Below are positions 1-13,228 of a DNA stretch of 64,000 bases, piece after piece (within the stretch, counting starts at the first letter, position 1; every line of letters begins with the position of its first letter). Below the pieces are notes generated by a model. It did no database searches. It worked only from the letters and a program-made list of their open reading frames with translations, and had not been told where the DNA came from. The DNA is from Antedon mediterranea (Eukaryota; Echinodermata; Crinoidea; Comatulida; Antedonidae): NCBI RefSeq assembly GCF_964355755.1, contig NC_092674.1, positions 19,680,001-19,744,000 of the forward strand, given 5' to 3'. The translations under genes were made by a program, and so were the position numbers.

Positions 1-1140
1 TATTCAAGCAATCATATGCATAATTATTAAAATATTATTTTTCTTTCAGATTAACCCTGTATGAAAGTGTAAGTACTAAAATATTATTATTTTATTTCCT
101 TTCAGTTCAATAAAAAATAAGTGATAGAAGAGCCCAAGAAAAACCACAGCTTGAAATTAATAGGCTCCTTAAATAAACACATTGCAATATAAATTAGGAA
201 TGCCAAAATATATACACAATAATAATACATAAACTTTAAAAAAATTAGTTTTAACTTAATAATAATAGTAATAATAATGTTTTCTAGTTACAAAAAAGTA
301 ACTAACCAAATAGCAAACATACTAACAGCAAACAGCACATCCTGCCATACATATTTTAGAAAAAAATAATACCAATAATAATAATAATTGAATATAGTAT
401 TTATAAAAATGTTAATTAATGTTTGCATTTTTTTATTAAATTGTTCTTGCTTCTGTAGTATGTGAAAAGACTGCACATCAACCAAGCATATAAACCTACG
501 TACTGCATAGATCAAGGCAGATGTAGTGAATAGAAATTTAATCACTTAATAAATAATCATAATTTTACCGCATAAGATTTAGTGTAAGTACAACTAAGAT
601 TCTAAGGTTAATATTTTTCTAGAAGGCCTGTTTTAACTTTCCCGAATCATTCTTAAGGGACAACTGTCTAATTCCATTCAATAATAACAAAATAAATAAC
701 TAACCTTGATGAAATATTTATTTTTTTGTGAATAAATTACCTCCATTTTCTTGCTTCAGTAACAGGAAATGTTTTCCACTACTTAGTGACTCTTTTCAAC
801 CATGACTATACTTTATATAATAGATATTTATTAATTGATAACAGTGAATTCAGTGTTTTATAAATAAAATATATTTAACTCAACTAAAATAAATCTTTTG
901 TCATTGTTTAGTTACTATTCAATTATAACATTTATTGGAGATATTGTAATGTTTTTATTTTATTTTTTAATAAACGATGTTACAATACTATTTGTGTAAC
1001 TATTGCAGAATTATAATAAATAACTTTATTTATAATATATAAACACAAGAGGCAAAGAACATTAATTCTAAACCGCCCGGTGATATACTGAAATTTAATT
1101 AATTAATTTGAAACGATAAAGATGAGGAAATCTGTGAGAA
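1..1140. other. AT-rich sequence without a recognisable gene
   Basis: Very AT-rich sequence with short A/T runs and TAA-type simple repeats (for example around 258-280 and 371-390). I see no exon with credible borders on either strand and no terminal inverted repeats. Confidence 0.6.
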
Positions 1141-1151
1141 TGAGAAAAAGT

Positions 1152-1223
1152 CGCCCCAACCGAGACTCGAACTCGGACCGCCTGCTTGATATGCAGATAT
1201 CCTAACCGTTAGCCCACTGGGGC
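1152..1223 (-). tRNA. tRNA-like gene or tRNA-derived repeat
   Basis: On the - strand a 7-bp acceptor stem (GCCCCAG with TTGGGGC, one G-T pair), a perfect T arm (CCGAG-TTCGAGT-CTCGG) and a 5-bp anticodon stem (TCTGC/GCAGG) can be drawn. The loop is ATATCAA, giving anticodon ATC (Asp GAU codons). Variable loop is 4 nt. The D arm (GGCT...GGAT) is weak, with one mismatch, and resembles the D arm of tRNA-Glu. The unusual ATC anticodon and weak D arm suggest a tRNA pseudogene or a tRNA-derived SINE head rather than a working tRNA. Confidence 0.55.
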
Positions 1224-1379
1224 TTTCATGGTATTGTTCGAACTCGATTGGATATGATATATCTACAAATTTATAAAAATACTGTACTATATATTAATAG
1301 TAATTTTCTATTACAGTAGTTGTTTTTATAAATTTAGTATAATCTATTTTATTGAAAATAATTATTATTGTAAAATAGA

Positions 1380-2219
1380 AACATGCGTTAATAAATTGTA
1401 TATTCGCGTGGCCACACGATGACGCCACAATGTCCGGTTAGCCATATTAATACATGATCCGATATCTACAACTCATCAACTTCCAGAAAATGTCATCCAC
1501 AAAAAGTTGACTGTGCAGTTTAGAAATTACGACTGTTTAAAAAAAGGCATAAATTTGACGAATTTTTGAACTTTTTCATCAAAAACGCACCCAAATTGTC
1601 CAATTCGACGTGCTCGTATGACGTAACTTTAAGTCGAAATTGTTTAAAAGTTGGTAAAATTACTAGAAGAGGCTGGAAAAACATAAATCACGCAAAAAAA
1701 TAATGTTTTAAATGCTACGTGCGCACCGCACACGTAAACATTTGCGCACGCGTGGGAATTTTTGACATGCTTAAAATGACATGAAACGCGTAGAAAGTTG
1801 ATTAGAAATTAATTTTGCGCATTTTGAAATTTTAAATGCGCATGCGCGCGTAACTTTGTGTAAAACTCGCAATTTTTTTTCAACAGAAAGTTAGCACATG
1901 ATATAAATTAAACTTTTGCAAAGTTTCACTTTAAAATGTTATTTGGTTTTCGACATATGTTAAATACGAGAAAATCGTTAAATCGCGCGTAAAATCGTTG
2001 CGCAATTGTAGGCCTAAACATCATGAAAAGCTTCGCTTGACGACGTTACATAAATGTCAAAATGTTAACATAGTTAACAAAATGTTATGTTTGCAAGTTT
2101 TAGAGAAAAGCGTTACACAAAAATCTCGTAGGCCTACAATCACAAGAGGTTATCCTGCAACTTCGTTGCGGATAACCAATAAGAAGAAGAAGAAGAAGAA
2201 TAAAGATTTCATACAATAA
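1380..2219. other. Unassigned repeat-like block ending in an AAG microsatellite
   Basis: Sequence with more CG dinucleotides than its surroundings, rich in CGCAC/GCGCG strings, ending in a (AAG)n run at about 2181-2201. The simple-repeat tail suggests the 3' end of a retroposon lying on the + strand. No protein remnant is readable. The single open frame at 1998-2219 has no protein-like composition. Confidence 0.35.
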
Positions 2220-2539
2220 CAATAGGTGATCATTTTATTCTAAATGATCACCTAATAATATGGCCGGTGTAAGATTGAATTGTGTCCAGCATTCAAAAGT
2301 GTCCGGGCGGACACTTTTCAGCATTGGATAGTGTCCAGTTGCCTGTTTCAACGGGTTCGTGGGCGTTTTTCAACAATTTAATGCTGTCCGGCCCGTTTAA
2401 TAATGTCTGACCCATGGATTGAAATGCGTCCACTATTAAATACTGTATCATACGTTTTATGATAGGTGGTTGTTTTTATCACGCCTGCACTTGTTTTTTC
2501 TTCTTTTAATAACCAATAATACTTAGTGATGCCAAACTA

Positions 2540-4555
2540 TTTTTTTTTTCTAATTAAAGATCGCTTTGCCTAAACACCTCCAATTAGGGACCATTATATT
2601 ATTTGGTATGTGAAAAGACAAGAAGAATAAATAATTGTTAAGTATGTGACAAAAACAAGTAAATGAAGTGGTCCTCTTCCAATTAAAAATCACTTTACCT
2701 AAAACACCTCCAATTAGCGACCATTATATTATTTAGTATTAATAAAGCAAGAAGAATATATAGTTATTAATTATGTGACAAAAAACAAGTAATTGTACTG
2801 GTCCTCTTTCAATAAAGAACCACTTTACTTAAAACACCTCCAATTAGCGACCATTTTATTAATTGGTATGAGTAAAGACAATAATAATTAATAGTTTCAA
2901 TTATGTGACAAAATTAAGTAACTGTACTTACTGGTCCGCTTCCAATTAAAGATCACTTTACTTTAAGACACCTCTAATTAGTGACCATTTTTATTAATTG
3001 GTATGAGTAAAGGCAAGAATAATTAATAGTTTAATTATGTGACAAAATTAAGTAAATGTACTGGTCCGCTTCCAATTAAAGGTCACTTTACTTTAAGACA
3101 CCTCTAATTAGCGACCATTTTATTAATTGGTAGGAGTAAATACAAGAAGAATACTTAGTTTTAATTATGATAGTGACAAAATTAAGTAACTGTACTAGTC
3201 CTCTTCCAGTTATAGATCACTTTACTTAAAGAAACCTCCAATTAGCGACCATTATATTATTTAGTATGAATAAAGACAAAAAGAATACATAGTTTTAATT
3301 TTGTGACAAAAACAAGTAATATTGTACTAGTCCTCTTCCATTAAAAACCACTTTAATTATAGACACCTCCAATTAGCGACCATTTTATTAATTGGTATGA
3401 GTAAAGACAATAATAATTAATAGTTTTAATTATGTGACAAAATTAAGTAACTGTACTGGTCCGCTTCCAATTAAAGATCACTTTACTTTAAGACACCTAA
3501 TTAGTGACCATTTTTATTAATTGGTAGGAGTAAATACAAGAAGAATACTAGTTTTAATTATGATAGTGACAAAATTAAGTAACTGTACTAGTCCTCTTCC
3601 AGTTATAGATCACTTTACTTAAAGAAACCTCCAATTAGCGACCATTATATTATTTAGTATGAATAAAGACAAAAAGAATACATAGTTTTAATTTTGTGAC
3701 AAAAACAAGTAATATTGTACTGGTCCTCTTCCATTAAAAACCACTTTAATTATAGACACCTCCAATTGGCGACCATTTTATTAATTGGTATGAGTAAAGA
3801 CAATAATAATTAATAGTTTTAATTATGTGACAAAATTAAGTAACTGTACTGGTCCGCTTCCAATTAAAGATCACTTTACTTTAAGACACCTCTAATTAGT
3901 GACCATTTTTATTAATTGGTATGAGTAAAGGCAAGAATAATTAATAGTTTAATTATGTGACAAAATTAAGTAAATGTACTGGTCCGCTTCCAATTAAAGA
4001 TCACTTCAGTTTAAGACACTTCCAATTAGCGACCGTTATATTATTTTGTATGGATAAAGACAAGAAGAAGAAATAGTTTATAATTATGTGATAAAAAACA
4101 AGTAATTGTACTGGTCCTCTTCCAATTAAAGATCACTTCAATTTAAACACTTCCATTTAGCGACCGTTTTATTATTTTGTACGAGTACAGACAAGAGGAA
4201 TAAATAGTTTATAATCATGTGATAAAAAACAAGTAATTGTACTGGTCCTCTTCCAATTAAAGATCACTTTACTTTAAAACACTTCCAATTAGCGACCGTT
4301 TTATTATTTTGTATGAGCACAGACAAGAGGAATAAATAGTTTATAATCATGTGATAAAAAACAAGTAATTGTACTGGTACGTCCTCTTCCAATTAAAGAT
4401 CACTTTACTTTAAGACACTTCCAATTAGAGACGGTTTTATTATTTTGTATGAGTAAAGACAAGAAGTTTAAATAGTTTATAATCATGGATGTGACAAAAA
4501 ACAAGTAATTGTACTGGTCCTCTTCCAATTAAAGATCCCTTTACTGTAAGACAGA
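2540..4555. repeat. Satellite array, ~130-bp unit, about 15 copies
   Basis: Head-to-tail copies contain the landmarks CCAATTAGCGACCATT, a TATGTGACAAAA motif and ACTGGTCCTCTTCCAATTAA. Starts at 2580, 2710 and 2840 give an exact 130-bp period at the left. Blocks at 3238 and 3631 are nearly identical, giving a higher-order period of ~393 bp (three units). The right-hand copies (from about 4000) form a more homogeneous subgroup. The array is non-coding. Confidence 0.9.
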
Positions 4556-4559
4556 CAGA

Positions 4560-5940
4560 TGACAGTTAACACGACTAAAAGGTGAAATATCTCCCGAGAG
4601 CCGCTGTTTGAGGTTGACCTGACAATTGTGGCCATTACCAATTGGGACATTACCCTTGCTGGACATCTGGTAAAAATAAATACTGATTATGCTGCCACTT
4701 TAGTACAAAAAACGATAAATAAAAAAAAAATAATACAACTTGTAGCATTCCCTTTAAACTTACAGTAGGCCCTGTTCAAAACTGCTAGTGTAGAAAAGTC
4801 AAATCCACCCATGTAATAAAACCTAGAACTAGCTAATGATGTAGAAACACCAACAGCTTATTTATTAAATAAAAATCAACATTATACTAATGTACAACTC
4901 AACATGTAAAGTAGTAACGAAAATTGCCTCACAGCTAATGTAGTTAATATCGCCAGCTAATAAAATATTATATATTTTACAAACCTAAATGTCTAAATCA
5001 TGTGCAAATGTATTTCTCTACTTGCCGTCAGTCTATCCACCTCTCGTAAGTGATCGGCTTTCAAAACGTAGCACTCTGATCGTAATGATTATGATGCGCA
5101 ATTAAGGTGTTTATTTTGCCATATGAAATATAAAAAAAATAAATATTTTTTGGTAATATGCATCAACAATATTTTTCAAATGTATTTTAGATAAATAAAT
5201 AAATAATGTAAAATCTCTAGAAACAAAAAAAATATTGTGACTAACCAATTCAATGTTTTATTAAATAAAACCAAAAATCAGGCATCTGTGAAAAAAAATA
5301 TAATGAAAAGAACTCACTTTAACAATGACGAACTTACTTGTTTAAAGCACTTTTGTTATCAGTTAATATTATTAAATTAGTAACAGTATTATGAATATTA
5401 CAAAATAATATTTTGAGAACTGAAAAATATTTTGAGGGAACAAATATATTTAGGGAGAACAAAATAAGATTTCAAGAACTGAACAATATAAAAAACGAAT
5501 TACTACTTCGAGACAAGGAATGATCGAGAGAACGAAATATTTCGAGGGAAATTATTTCGTTCTCTCGCGAATTAGTAATTCGAATTCCAATGAAATAATA
5601 TTTCGAGAGAACGAAAATAGGTAGGCCCTATGCCTATATGATTTAGTGATATTCATTCCCTAGAAATAATAATACAGTACCGGTAGCCTCAACAGGTTGT
5701 ATATACTCAATCAAAAACAAACAATTTAATTTGATTAGACTATATGTCTCCAGATATAATAATAGTAATATTTATTTCAATCGACTTGATATTTTGTGAT
5801 TCAAGTTGGTATTCTAAGGAATTATAATTACCCTAACGGGAGTTGGTGACCGTCCAGTGCCCTAGTTTTTACGGGGTTAATATGATGTCGATGTCGATGG
5901 TATGGTCCTACTTTTTTATCGATGAAAGCTGCCCGGGTGG
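4560..5940. other. AT-rich filler between satellite and right terminal repeat
   Basis: No exon-like frame is visible. Between 5505 and 5625 several copies of TTCGAGAGAACGAAA-like strings occur in both orientations and could form hairpins. Otherwise I see nothing specific. Confidence 0.4.
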
Positions 5941-6037
5941 TTGCAGCCATTTTCAACAGCTGGTATTACACTATTCAATGCTGAAAATTGTCCAGTGGAC
6001 ACTTTCAAACACCGGACACATTTAAATCTTACACCGG

Positions 6038-8334
6038 CAGCGATTTTTTTTTTTCGTACATAAGTTGGGGACCTCCTCATGAAACGTCACAAAATAAACA
6101 TGAATAATTCATCAGTTAAATTTTCTTGTTCCGTGTGCACCCAAGAAGCGTATAGCAACAAGAAGTGATTACAGTTTACACAAGTGCGGTACGATTCTAG
6201 GCCTATCTCTGCTGTGTGGTTGCCGCGTGCGATTTCATAATAGAATAGCGGCGTTTTGTGTGGATTGTCGAAATAATCAGCCTTTAGTTTATGGTGTTTT
6301 TAATATAATTTATTACTAAAGAATTACGTGTTAAAATTATAGTTTCTATTGATACTATTAGGCCTAATTACTTTAGTCTCTAAACCCATGTCTATTCTAG
6401 TAGTAGCTGTGTTGGTGTGTGTGACGTGTGTGTTAGTTAGGTATGACATAGTCCGAGTAATAAGTCAGCAAAATTAAACAATAAACATTACACAAAAATA
6501 CATTTTTTATTCTCGTTGGTCTAATCTTCCCATCTCATGTGTTCATATACGCGCATTTTTAAAGTTTCTTTGAGTACATGCAAATTGTTTGATAATAAAA
6601 TAGCAGAATAAAAAAATTACAGGTAGGCCTACACACATTATACACATTCTTTATTCTTGTGGGTCTAAGCTTTCTTTGGGCTATGTCCAATTACTACTTA
6701 GTTTAATGTCTTGCCTAGTAGCCTGGGTGCAGTACAAATTTTGCGGGAAAAAGGTATAGGAAAATTTTTTTCTTTTTTTTTCTGATAGAGTATACCATAT
6801 AGAATGTCAGAAAAAAAATCCCCATCCCAGGGTCTTGGGGAAAATTGTTTACGGCACTTTTAAATTTTGGCCTATATAACGCACACAAATGCCTATTAAC
6901 ACACACAAATACCTATATATAGGGGATAGGGAAAACCAATTCACGTTTTTTTTAACTTGGAGTTGTGTTATGATGATTAAAATTAGCTGAGGCTTACTTT
7001 AATAACTACTTCTCATAGTAGTTGATAAATCGAGTCGGTAACAATGACATCATCATGCCAGAATCCAATATGGCGTCCAATTTGGCGGAAAAAACAGGGT
7101 ATTGCTAAACCCCCGCAAACCCCTGGAAACCTCCAAAATAACATAGCAAACCCCCACCGAACCAACATAAAAGTGATTGAATCATGTAGTGTACGACCCA
7201 CTGGGTATATCCATGTAAAAAAAAAAAATTAAATTTCTACTGTTAACTACTTATTTTTGGGGCAAAACATCATTTTTTGGTCAAAAATGATTGCTAAACC
7301 CTGCAAACCTCCAAAAAAACATAGCAAACCCCACCGAACCAACATAATAAAAGTGATTGAATCATGTAGTGTACGACCCACTGGGTATATCCATGTTTAA
7401 AAAAAATAAAATTTCTACTGTTAACTACTTATTTTTGGGGTAAAACATCATTTTTTGGTAAAAAATGATTGCTAATTTTTAACCAAAAAATGACGTTTTA
7501 TCCCAAAAATAAGTAGTTAACAGTAGAAATTTTTTTTTTTTTACATGGACATACCCAGTGGGGCGTACACTCCATGATTCAATCACTTTTATGTCGGTTC
7601 GGTGGGGTTTTCTATGTTTTTTTTGGAGGTTTCCAGGGGTTTGCGGGGGTTTAGCAATACCCTGTTTTTCCCGCCAAATTGGACGCTATATTGGATTCTG
7701 GCATGACGATGTCATCGTATCGACTTGATTCATCAACTACTATGAGAAGTAGTTATTAAAGTAAGCCTCTACTAATTTTAATCATTAAAACACAACTGCA
7801 AGTAACAAAAACTGTTAATTGATTTTCCCTATCCCCTATATATAGGTATTTGTGTATGTTAATAGGAATTTGTGTGTGTTATATAGGCCAAAATTTAAAA
7901 GTGGCATAAAAAATTTTCCCCAAGACCCTGGGATGGAGATTTTTTTTCTGACATTCCATATGGTAGGCCTATACTCTATTAGAAAAACCAAAAAAAAATT
8001 TTCCTATACTTTTTTCCCGCAAATGTGTATAATAATTGTTCTGCACCCAGGCTATAGCTGTCGATTAGCCTCGACACATTTTGCATAGTGGACGTGTGTG
8101 TGTGTGAAGAAGAGTGCGCGAAGGCAATCACGTGAATTGACCTAGAATCCTAGGCCTATTAATTGTAGAAAAAATCGTATCGCAGTTGTGTAATCACTTC
8201 CTGTTGCTATACGACGCTTGGGTGCACACGGAACAACAAATTCCAAATTTAACTGATGAATTATTCATGTTTATTTTGTTGACGTTTCATGAATTGAGGG
8301 GTCCCCAACTTATGTACGAAAAAAAAAATCGCTG
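6038..8334. mobile_element. Large imperfect palindrome (foldback-type element), ~2.3 kb
   Basis: The left end CAGCGATTTTTTTTTTCG at 6038 is mirrored at the right end, finishing in AATCGCTG at 8334. Matching inverted blocks include 6060-6195 with 8170-8320 and 6715-7200 with 7510-8060. The arms meet at about 7470-7495 with a spacer of only a few tens of bases. The left arm is longer because it carries an internal tandem duplication (7105-7288 and 7289-7470) and about 500 bp with no partner (6195-6700). No transposase is seen. Frames at 6715-6906 (-) and 7852-8088 (+) are mirror copies of the same arm sequence, not genes. Confidence 0.8.
7105..7470. repeat. Direct duplication (~183-bp unit) inside the left palindrome arm
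   Basis: Two adjacent copies carry the same sequence of landmarks (TTGCTAAACCC, CCGAACCAACATA, GTGTACGACCCACTGGG, CTGTTAACTACTTA). The right arm of the palindrome has only one copy, so the duplication arose after, or independently of, the inverted duplication. Confidence 0.8.
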
Positions 8335-8429
8335 GCCGGCAGGCAGCAGACGAGACGACGACCGAACATCGAACAACGACCAAATTGCTGTCTGGGATGT
8401 GGCGGAAAGTTTAAAAAAACATGAGGACC

Positions 8430-8770
8430 TTGGCCTAGGTAGACTCGTAGTAGGCATATACTCTAGGGCCTAGGCTAATAAGCTAGTACATATAGTGAGA
8501 GGGCAGGGCAGATAGGCAGCCCTAGGCTAATAAGGGCCTACCTAGGCCTAGATAGAGAGAGGCCTAGCCTCTAGGCATATAGAGGCTATAAGGCCAAGAA
8601 GGGGCCTAGCTAGGCCTAGGCCTGGCCCTAGTAGGCATAGGATAATAGGCGGATGATAGGCTAGGCTAGCCCCTTATTAGCTTAGGCTAGGCCTACTACT
8701 CTCTACTATCACTAAGTAAAATTTAAACATAGATACAGCCTACTGTAAAGGCCTAGCCTAGGCCTAGTGT
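8430..8770. repeat. HFM1: Dense TAGGCCTA/CTAGGC cluster upstream of HFM1
   Basis: More than twenty CTAGGCC, TAGGCCTA or GCCTAGGC strings occur within ~340 bp. Shorter clusters of the same strings lie near 53810-53940 and 56820-56850. The cluster ends about 100 bp before the HFM1 start codon, so it may overlap the promoter or 5' UTR. No TATA box or other core promoter element is evident. Confidence 0.6.
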
Positions 8771-8874
8771 CTTTTTTAATCATTTGAAATTGATCATGGC
8801 ATTGATAATTAATATTAAAATTTGTTGTTAATATTTTGTATTATTTCTTTTTCAAGAAGAGATTAGCAATAAAA

Positions 8875-11800
8875 ATGGCTTCTTGGAATGAATTACCTTC
8901 TGAATACAATGATCCATTTTGTGTAGCAAGCCAGCAGTCTTGTCATTTCTCTTCACCCATCCACTTCAGGTAGGCCATAAAACATGATCATAAACTGACA
9001 ACATTTTTTTATTAATTGTTAATAATGGAGTATTGCAAGGTTGTTAAAAGCTCAAACATTTTTTTTTTATATTCAGTTCTTAATTAGAACCAAACCAGAA
9101 AGATTGTATTCTATAAAGGAAAATGTCACCACACTATCTATGTCATTAGAATGCATATACAGTACACACATTTCATTGGTAAATTGCCATTTAATCATTT
9201 GATTGTTGATCATGTGGCATTTATTGTATAAATGGTCCTCTACATGGCAGTTGCCCTTCAATCTAACGAAGTGTAAGATCATGCATTTTGGTAATAACAA
9301 CCAGAAGTTTAAATATAGTATAGGAGTAGGCGAGCAGAGGACAGAACTGGAAGCTGTAAGTGAGATGACCTAGGCGTTGTAATTGACGATAAGCTGAGTC
9401 TTAGATCTCATGTGTCCCATGTAATTTCTTTTGCTAACAGGAAGTTAGGTATTATATATTGAGCGTTTACATTTTTGGACCCTGAGAGTTTTTTGCTGTT
9501 ATACAAGTCGCTTATACGTCCAACCCTGGAATACTGTAGTAATGTCTGGGTTCCTAAGTTTTTAGCGGATGAGGATAGGTTGGAGAAGCTACAACAAAAG
9601 GCCACCCGATTCATTCCGGAACTAAAGTGTACAGAGTATGTATGTAGGCTAAAAATACTTGATCTTCCTACGTTAGTTTATAAAAGAAAGAGAGCTTCTC
9701 TGATTCAAGTATTTAAAATCCTGAAAGGATTCGATAAATTGGACATTGAAACCTTTTTTAATATGTCAACTATCCATTATACTAGAGGTCATTCTTTCAA
9801 ACTATTAAAGCCGCGGGTCAAAACTAAATGGGGATCAAATAATTTTGGAGCAAGAGTAGTTAACGATTGGAACGCTTTGCCGAGAGTTGTTGTAGAGTCA
9901 AAGTCATTGAATCAGTTTAAGTCTAATTTGAAAGAACACTGGAAAAACCACCACCAGAAGTTTCAGCCGTATGTAAGAGATTTGTAATTCCAGAGAGGCG
10001 AATAAGCAATTTGCTTTAGCCTTAATTTCAAGGTAATTCAAAGGTAAAATTGGTTATTTTGTCCCATTCAATGAATAAACATTATTATAACTTGTTATAA
10101 TAATAATAATAACTTGTTATTATTATAATTGTCTATTGAAACATGCTAATCAACTTCAGGTTTTTGAAACATACTCAGATTTCAAATAATGTCCCCTAAA
10201 ACAGACCTATAAATTGCTCCATCTATAATTGTCATTCATCCAGGTAGATAATCATCATTCGAAGGTTTACTTTTTCAGGTTTTTCATTCATATGGCACAG
10301 AGCTTAGAAAACGCAGACTTACAAATATTTTGGTTTTTTTTTCATTTTTGTAGGCCTAAAGGTGTCTTATCATATTATTATGAATGATAACTGTGGATAT
10401 AACATTGGTGGAAATACCAATGCATGGATTACAAATGCACATTAAAAGGGGAAAAAAATTGGAGTGGGTAAATGTATACCTCAGGGGTACCCCAATGGTC
10501 AGTTTTTGGTGCCCTTTTATATTTCATATAAGTGATATTGTAAATAATATTTCTTCTTTACTGTCCTCATTCTTTCAATGAGTATATTACAATTAGTGAA
10601 AGATGTCCGGGTAGGCTTTTACAATGGAATTTATAAGGCAATACTTTTTATAATTCTATGTTTGTTTCCCTAGACTATGGAAGCAAATACCAATTTCAAT
10701 ATTTAAGGCTTCTGTGTCAAAAACATTTTTTTTTATATTATAATTTTTAAATTTTGTTGTTCTACAGTTTGTTAATTGTATTGTCCTTTTGAGCTTTAGC
10801 CTATTCTCTCTCCTGGTTATTATTTTTTGGTGACCGAATAAATATTATTAATATTAGATAAAATTAAATTAAATCTAAGCAACCAACAGAAACATGAAGA
10901 GATTCATTAAAAAAAACTCCATTCGGCTATAGATTATGACAAACTTTGTCATTGACTTGGGCTCATTTTCAGTATGACATCATGTATTTTAATGTCACAA
11001 TTAAATTAACCTAGTGGTCGAGACTTCAATAAAGTTCTCACTGGAATTATTAAATAATATTGTGTACAGTATTCTGATCTGATCTGATCTTTAAGTGTTA
11101 CACCGATATATTAACACTATATAGGCCTACTTACCCTCCTTTTACAGATCAAGTGTACGTTATGCACCATACACCACATCACTACAAGATATTTGTGGAA
11201 CTGATAATGAAAACATTGATATTACCAATTCACAGCTCATATCTAGATCAAAATTTAAAGCATCAGGTAAACTTTAGGGTCATTGAGAATTGTTGCTACA
11301 GTAATTAATTTTAGCCTTTCCCATTAATGAGTGCATTGGGTCGACAGCATTGCCTTATAGTGAGATAGACCAGCAATTTATGTGATTCATAATCATATAG
11401 GAGTATAAGTACATGAAGAGTGAGGTACCCCTTCGGAAACAGCCTGTAGTGCAATAAAATGTTCAAGTTATAACTAACTAGTGTCTTTGCTTTATTATTT
11501 AAATCGGCAGGCATTGATATTCTGAATACTGAAACGATATATATAAATCAACAGGCACAGAATAAATTCTAAACCGCCTAGTGTATAATATATTTTAATG
11601 AAAATAACTATTTATTGTTGACCTTTGATTTTAACTTTATTTCAAAATTTATTGTTATACGTATACAGTACTACTGTTTTATGTTTGTCCATTAGGCCAA
11701 CTGACATCAAAACTGCTTTCACAATCAAACATATTCAGTCAATCTCAAAAGGGTTTCCAGAATTCAGTGTCGTCTTTAGATAACAGCCAAACACCTAAAA

Positions 11801-13228
11801 CCAATTTAACAGACTTGGACTACAATTTCTGGTCAACTCAAACAAGTAAAAAGTAAGTTTTTTTGCAACAATAGAGAAAGAATCAAATCAAATGTATATA
11901 GTAAATAAAGTGATATAAATAAAGTAAATTGTTACTGTAAATCCCACAAACCCACACAAAAACACCATCATTACGTGTACAGCCCCATTAGAGAATGTGT
12001 TCATTTTTTTCAAAACTTCGGGTAAATGTCACTTAACCTCCTACTGTGACGTGTTTATATAAGTCCAACTTTGATAGGCAGGTCGTTAAGCCTTTTGATC
12101 ATCACTGACCTTGCCTACTCTTGCATACTGAAGAATGTACCTTGTCCTAATCAATCAATTAAAAGAGAGCTAATAAAATCACAGGGGTATAATAGGATTC
12201 AGGTCATTAATCACCTGCTTTAGTTGATTTATCTGATAAGGATTTTGACCAAAAAGTTCTAATGGGGATGTACACCTAATGATTGACGTGTATGTGAAAG
12301 TAAAGCACTTCTGAACTCATAAACTTAATTTTACAATGCAATGCAAAAGAATTATTAGTAATTTTTTGTTGTGGTTTGATTTACTTTAACAACATACAAA
12401 CATCATATGCTAAATATAGGCCTAGCCTGGTGTTATCTAGTTGCTGCATTTATAATTATCTTTCTTTTTTTGACGGTATTTTCGCTAAAGTGACGGTTCT
12501 TCCATTTGTTTTGCCTTAACAACTATCAATCGAAAGTGGGTGTATCACAGAAGCAAAACGAAAATATTAATTTGCGCGCGATGCATGCTGGTATTTATCA
12601 ACTTATTTTTCACATTTTTACCGTTTAAAGATGAAAACAATTATGGCAATATAGTATTTCTTTTTACAAAAAGTGCAGTTAGTGACCTTAAATTAGATCG
12701 AAAAAACATACCGAAAGTGTCTTAAATGACTATTCTAAGAAAAAAAAAACTCCTTTAGTTCTTTGTCCTGGTTGCAGTAAAGACAATTATACTACTCTTT
12801 TTTTTATTTAGAAATGATAAAAGTAAATTGCCTCAAACACAACTATCTATACCAACTCAACACAGAAGTTACACTCCAAAGATTATTACGCATACACCAA
12901 AACCACTCGCATTTGAACGTAAGAATTTTTTAGCTCTTTCAAATAAAGGGTTTGGCAGAGTAAGAAATAGTTATTGAGAAAGTCCTATTTTATTTTATGA
13001 AGCCAATTTTATTACAGAACTGTTGCTATCAAGTCTTCTTCAAATACATGTAATATCTGTAATTTAAATTATATATTTATAAAAGTATATAAAAATTAAT
13101 GTTACAGTTTTATATGAAAGAGATAGAGTGATTGATAATGATTAACAGCTACCTGCATTTTTTTAAAGGCAAATCAGATTTTAATGACTCGGGTTCTCAA
13201 ATGGTCCTGAGACCAGTGGCAGAATTAC
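8875..13228 (+). CDS. HFM1: HFM1 exons 1-5: poorly conserved N-terminal region
   Basis: Five short exons (95, 119, 157, 107 and 60 nt) encode residues 1 to about 179. The segment is rich in Ser, Gln, Asn and Thr, has no recognisable fold and is probably disordered. HFM1 N-termini diverge strongly between animals, so the exons were chosen by AG/GT borders and an uninterrupted frame into the conserved Pro-Glu-Lys-Tyr stretch of exon 6. The last residues before the helicase core (about 172-182, with a Pro-Val-Ala-Glu-Leu-Pro run) resemble the corresponding human segment, which supports exon 5. I may have missed a small in-frame exon here. Confidence 0.72.

Larger units (their letters stand above)
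2257..6037. mobile_element. DNA-transposon-like element with ~85-bp terminal inverted repeats enclosing a satellite
   Basis: The left end (CCGGTGTAAGATT... from 2257, extending to about 2345) reappears inverted at about 5950-6037 (...AATCTTACACCGG). Both arms share the order of short GTGTCC and GCATT motifs. The interior has no transposase frame. Instead it holds a ~2 kb satellite (2540-4555) and AT-rich filler. Target-site duplications are not clear, because a large palindrome abuts the right end. Confidence 0.5.

Noticed and set aside
6715-8088. Similar small proteins encoded on opposite strands at 6715-6906 and 7852-8088
   Set aside because: They are mirror images because they lie in the two arms of the palindrome. 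Composition and length do not support coding.
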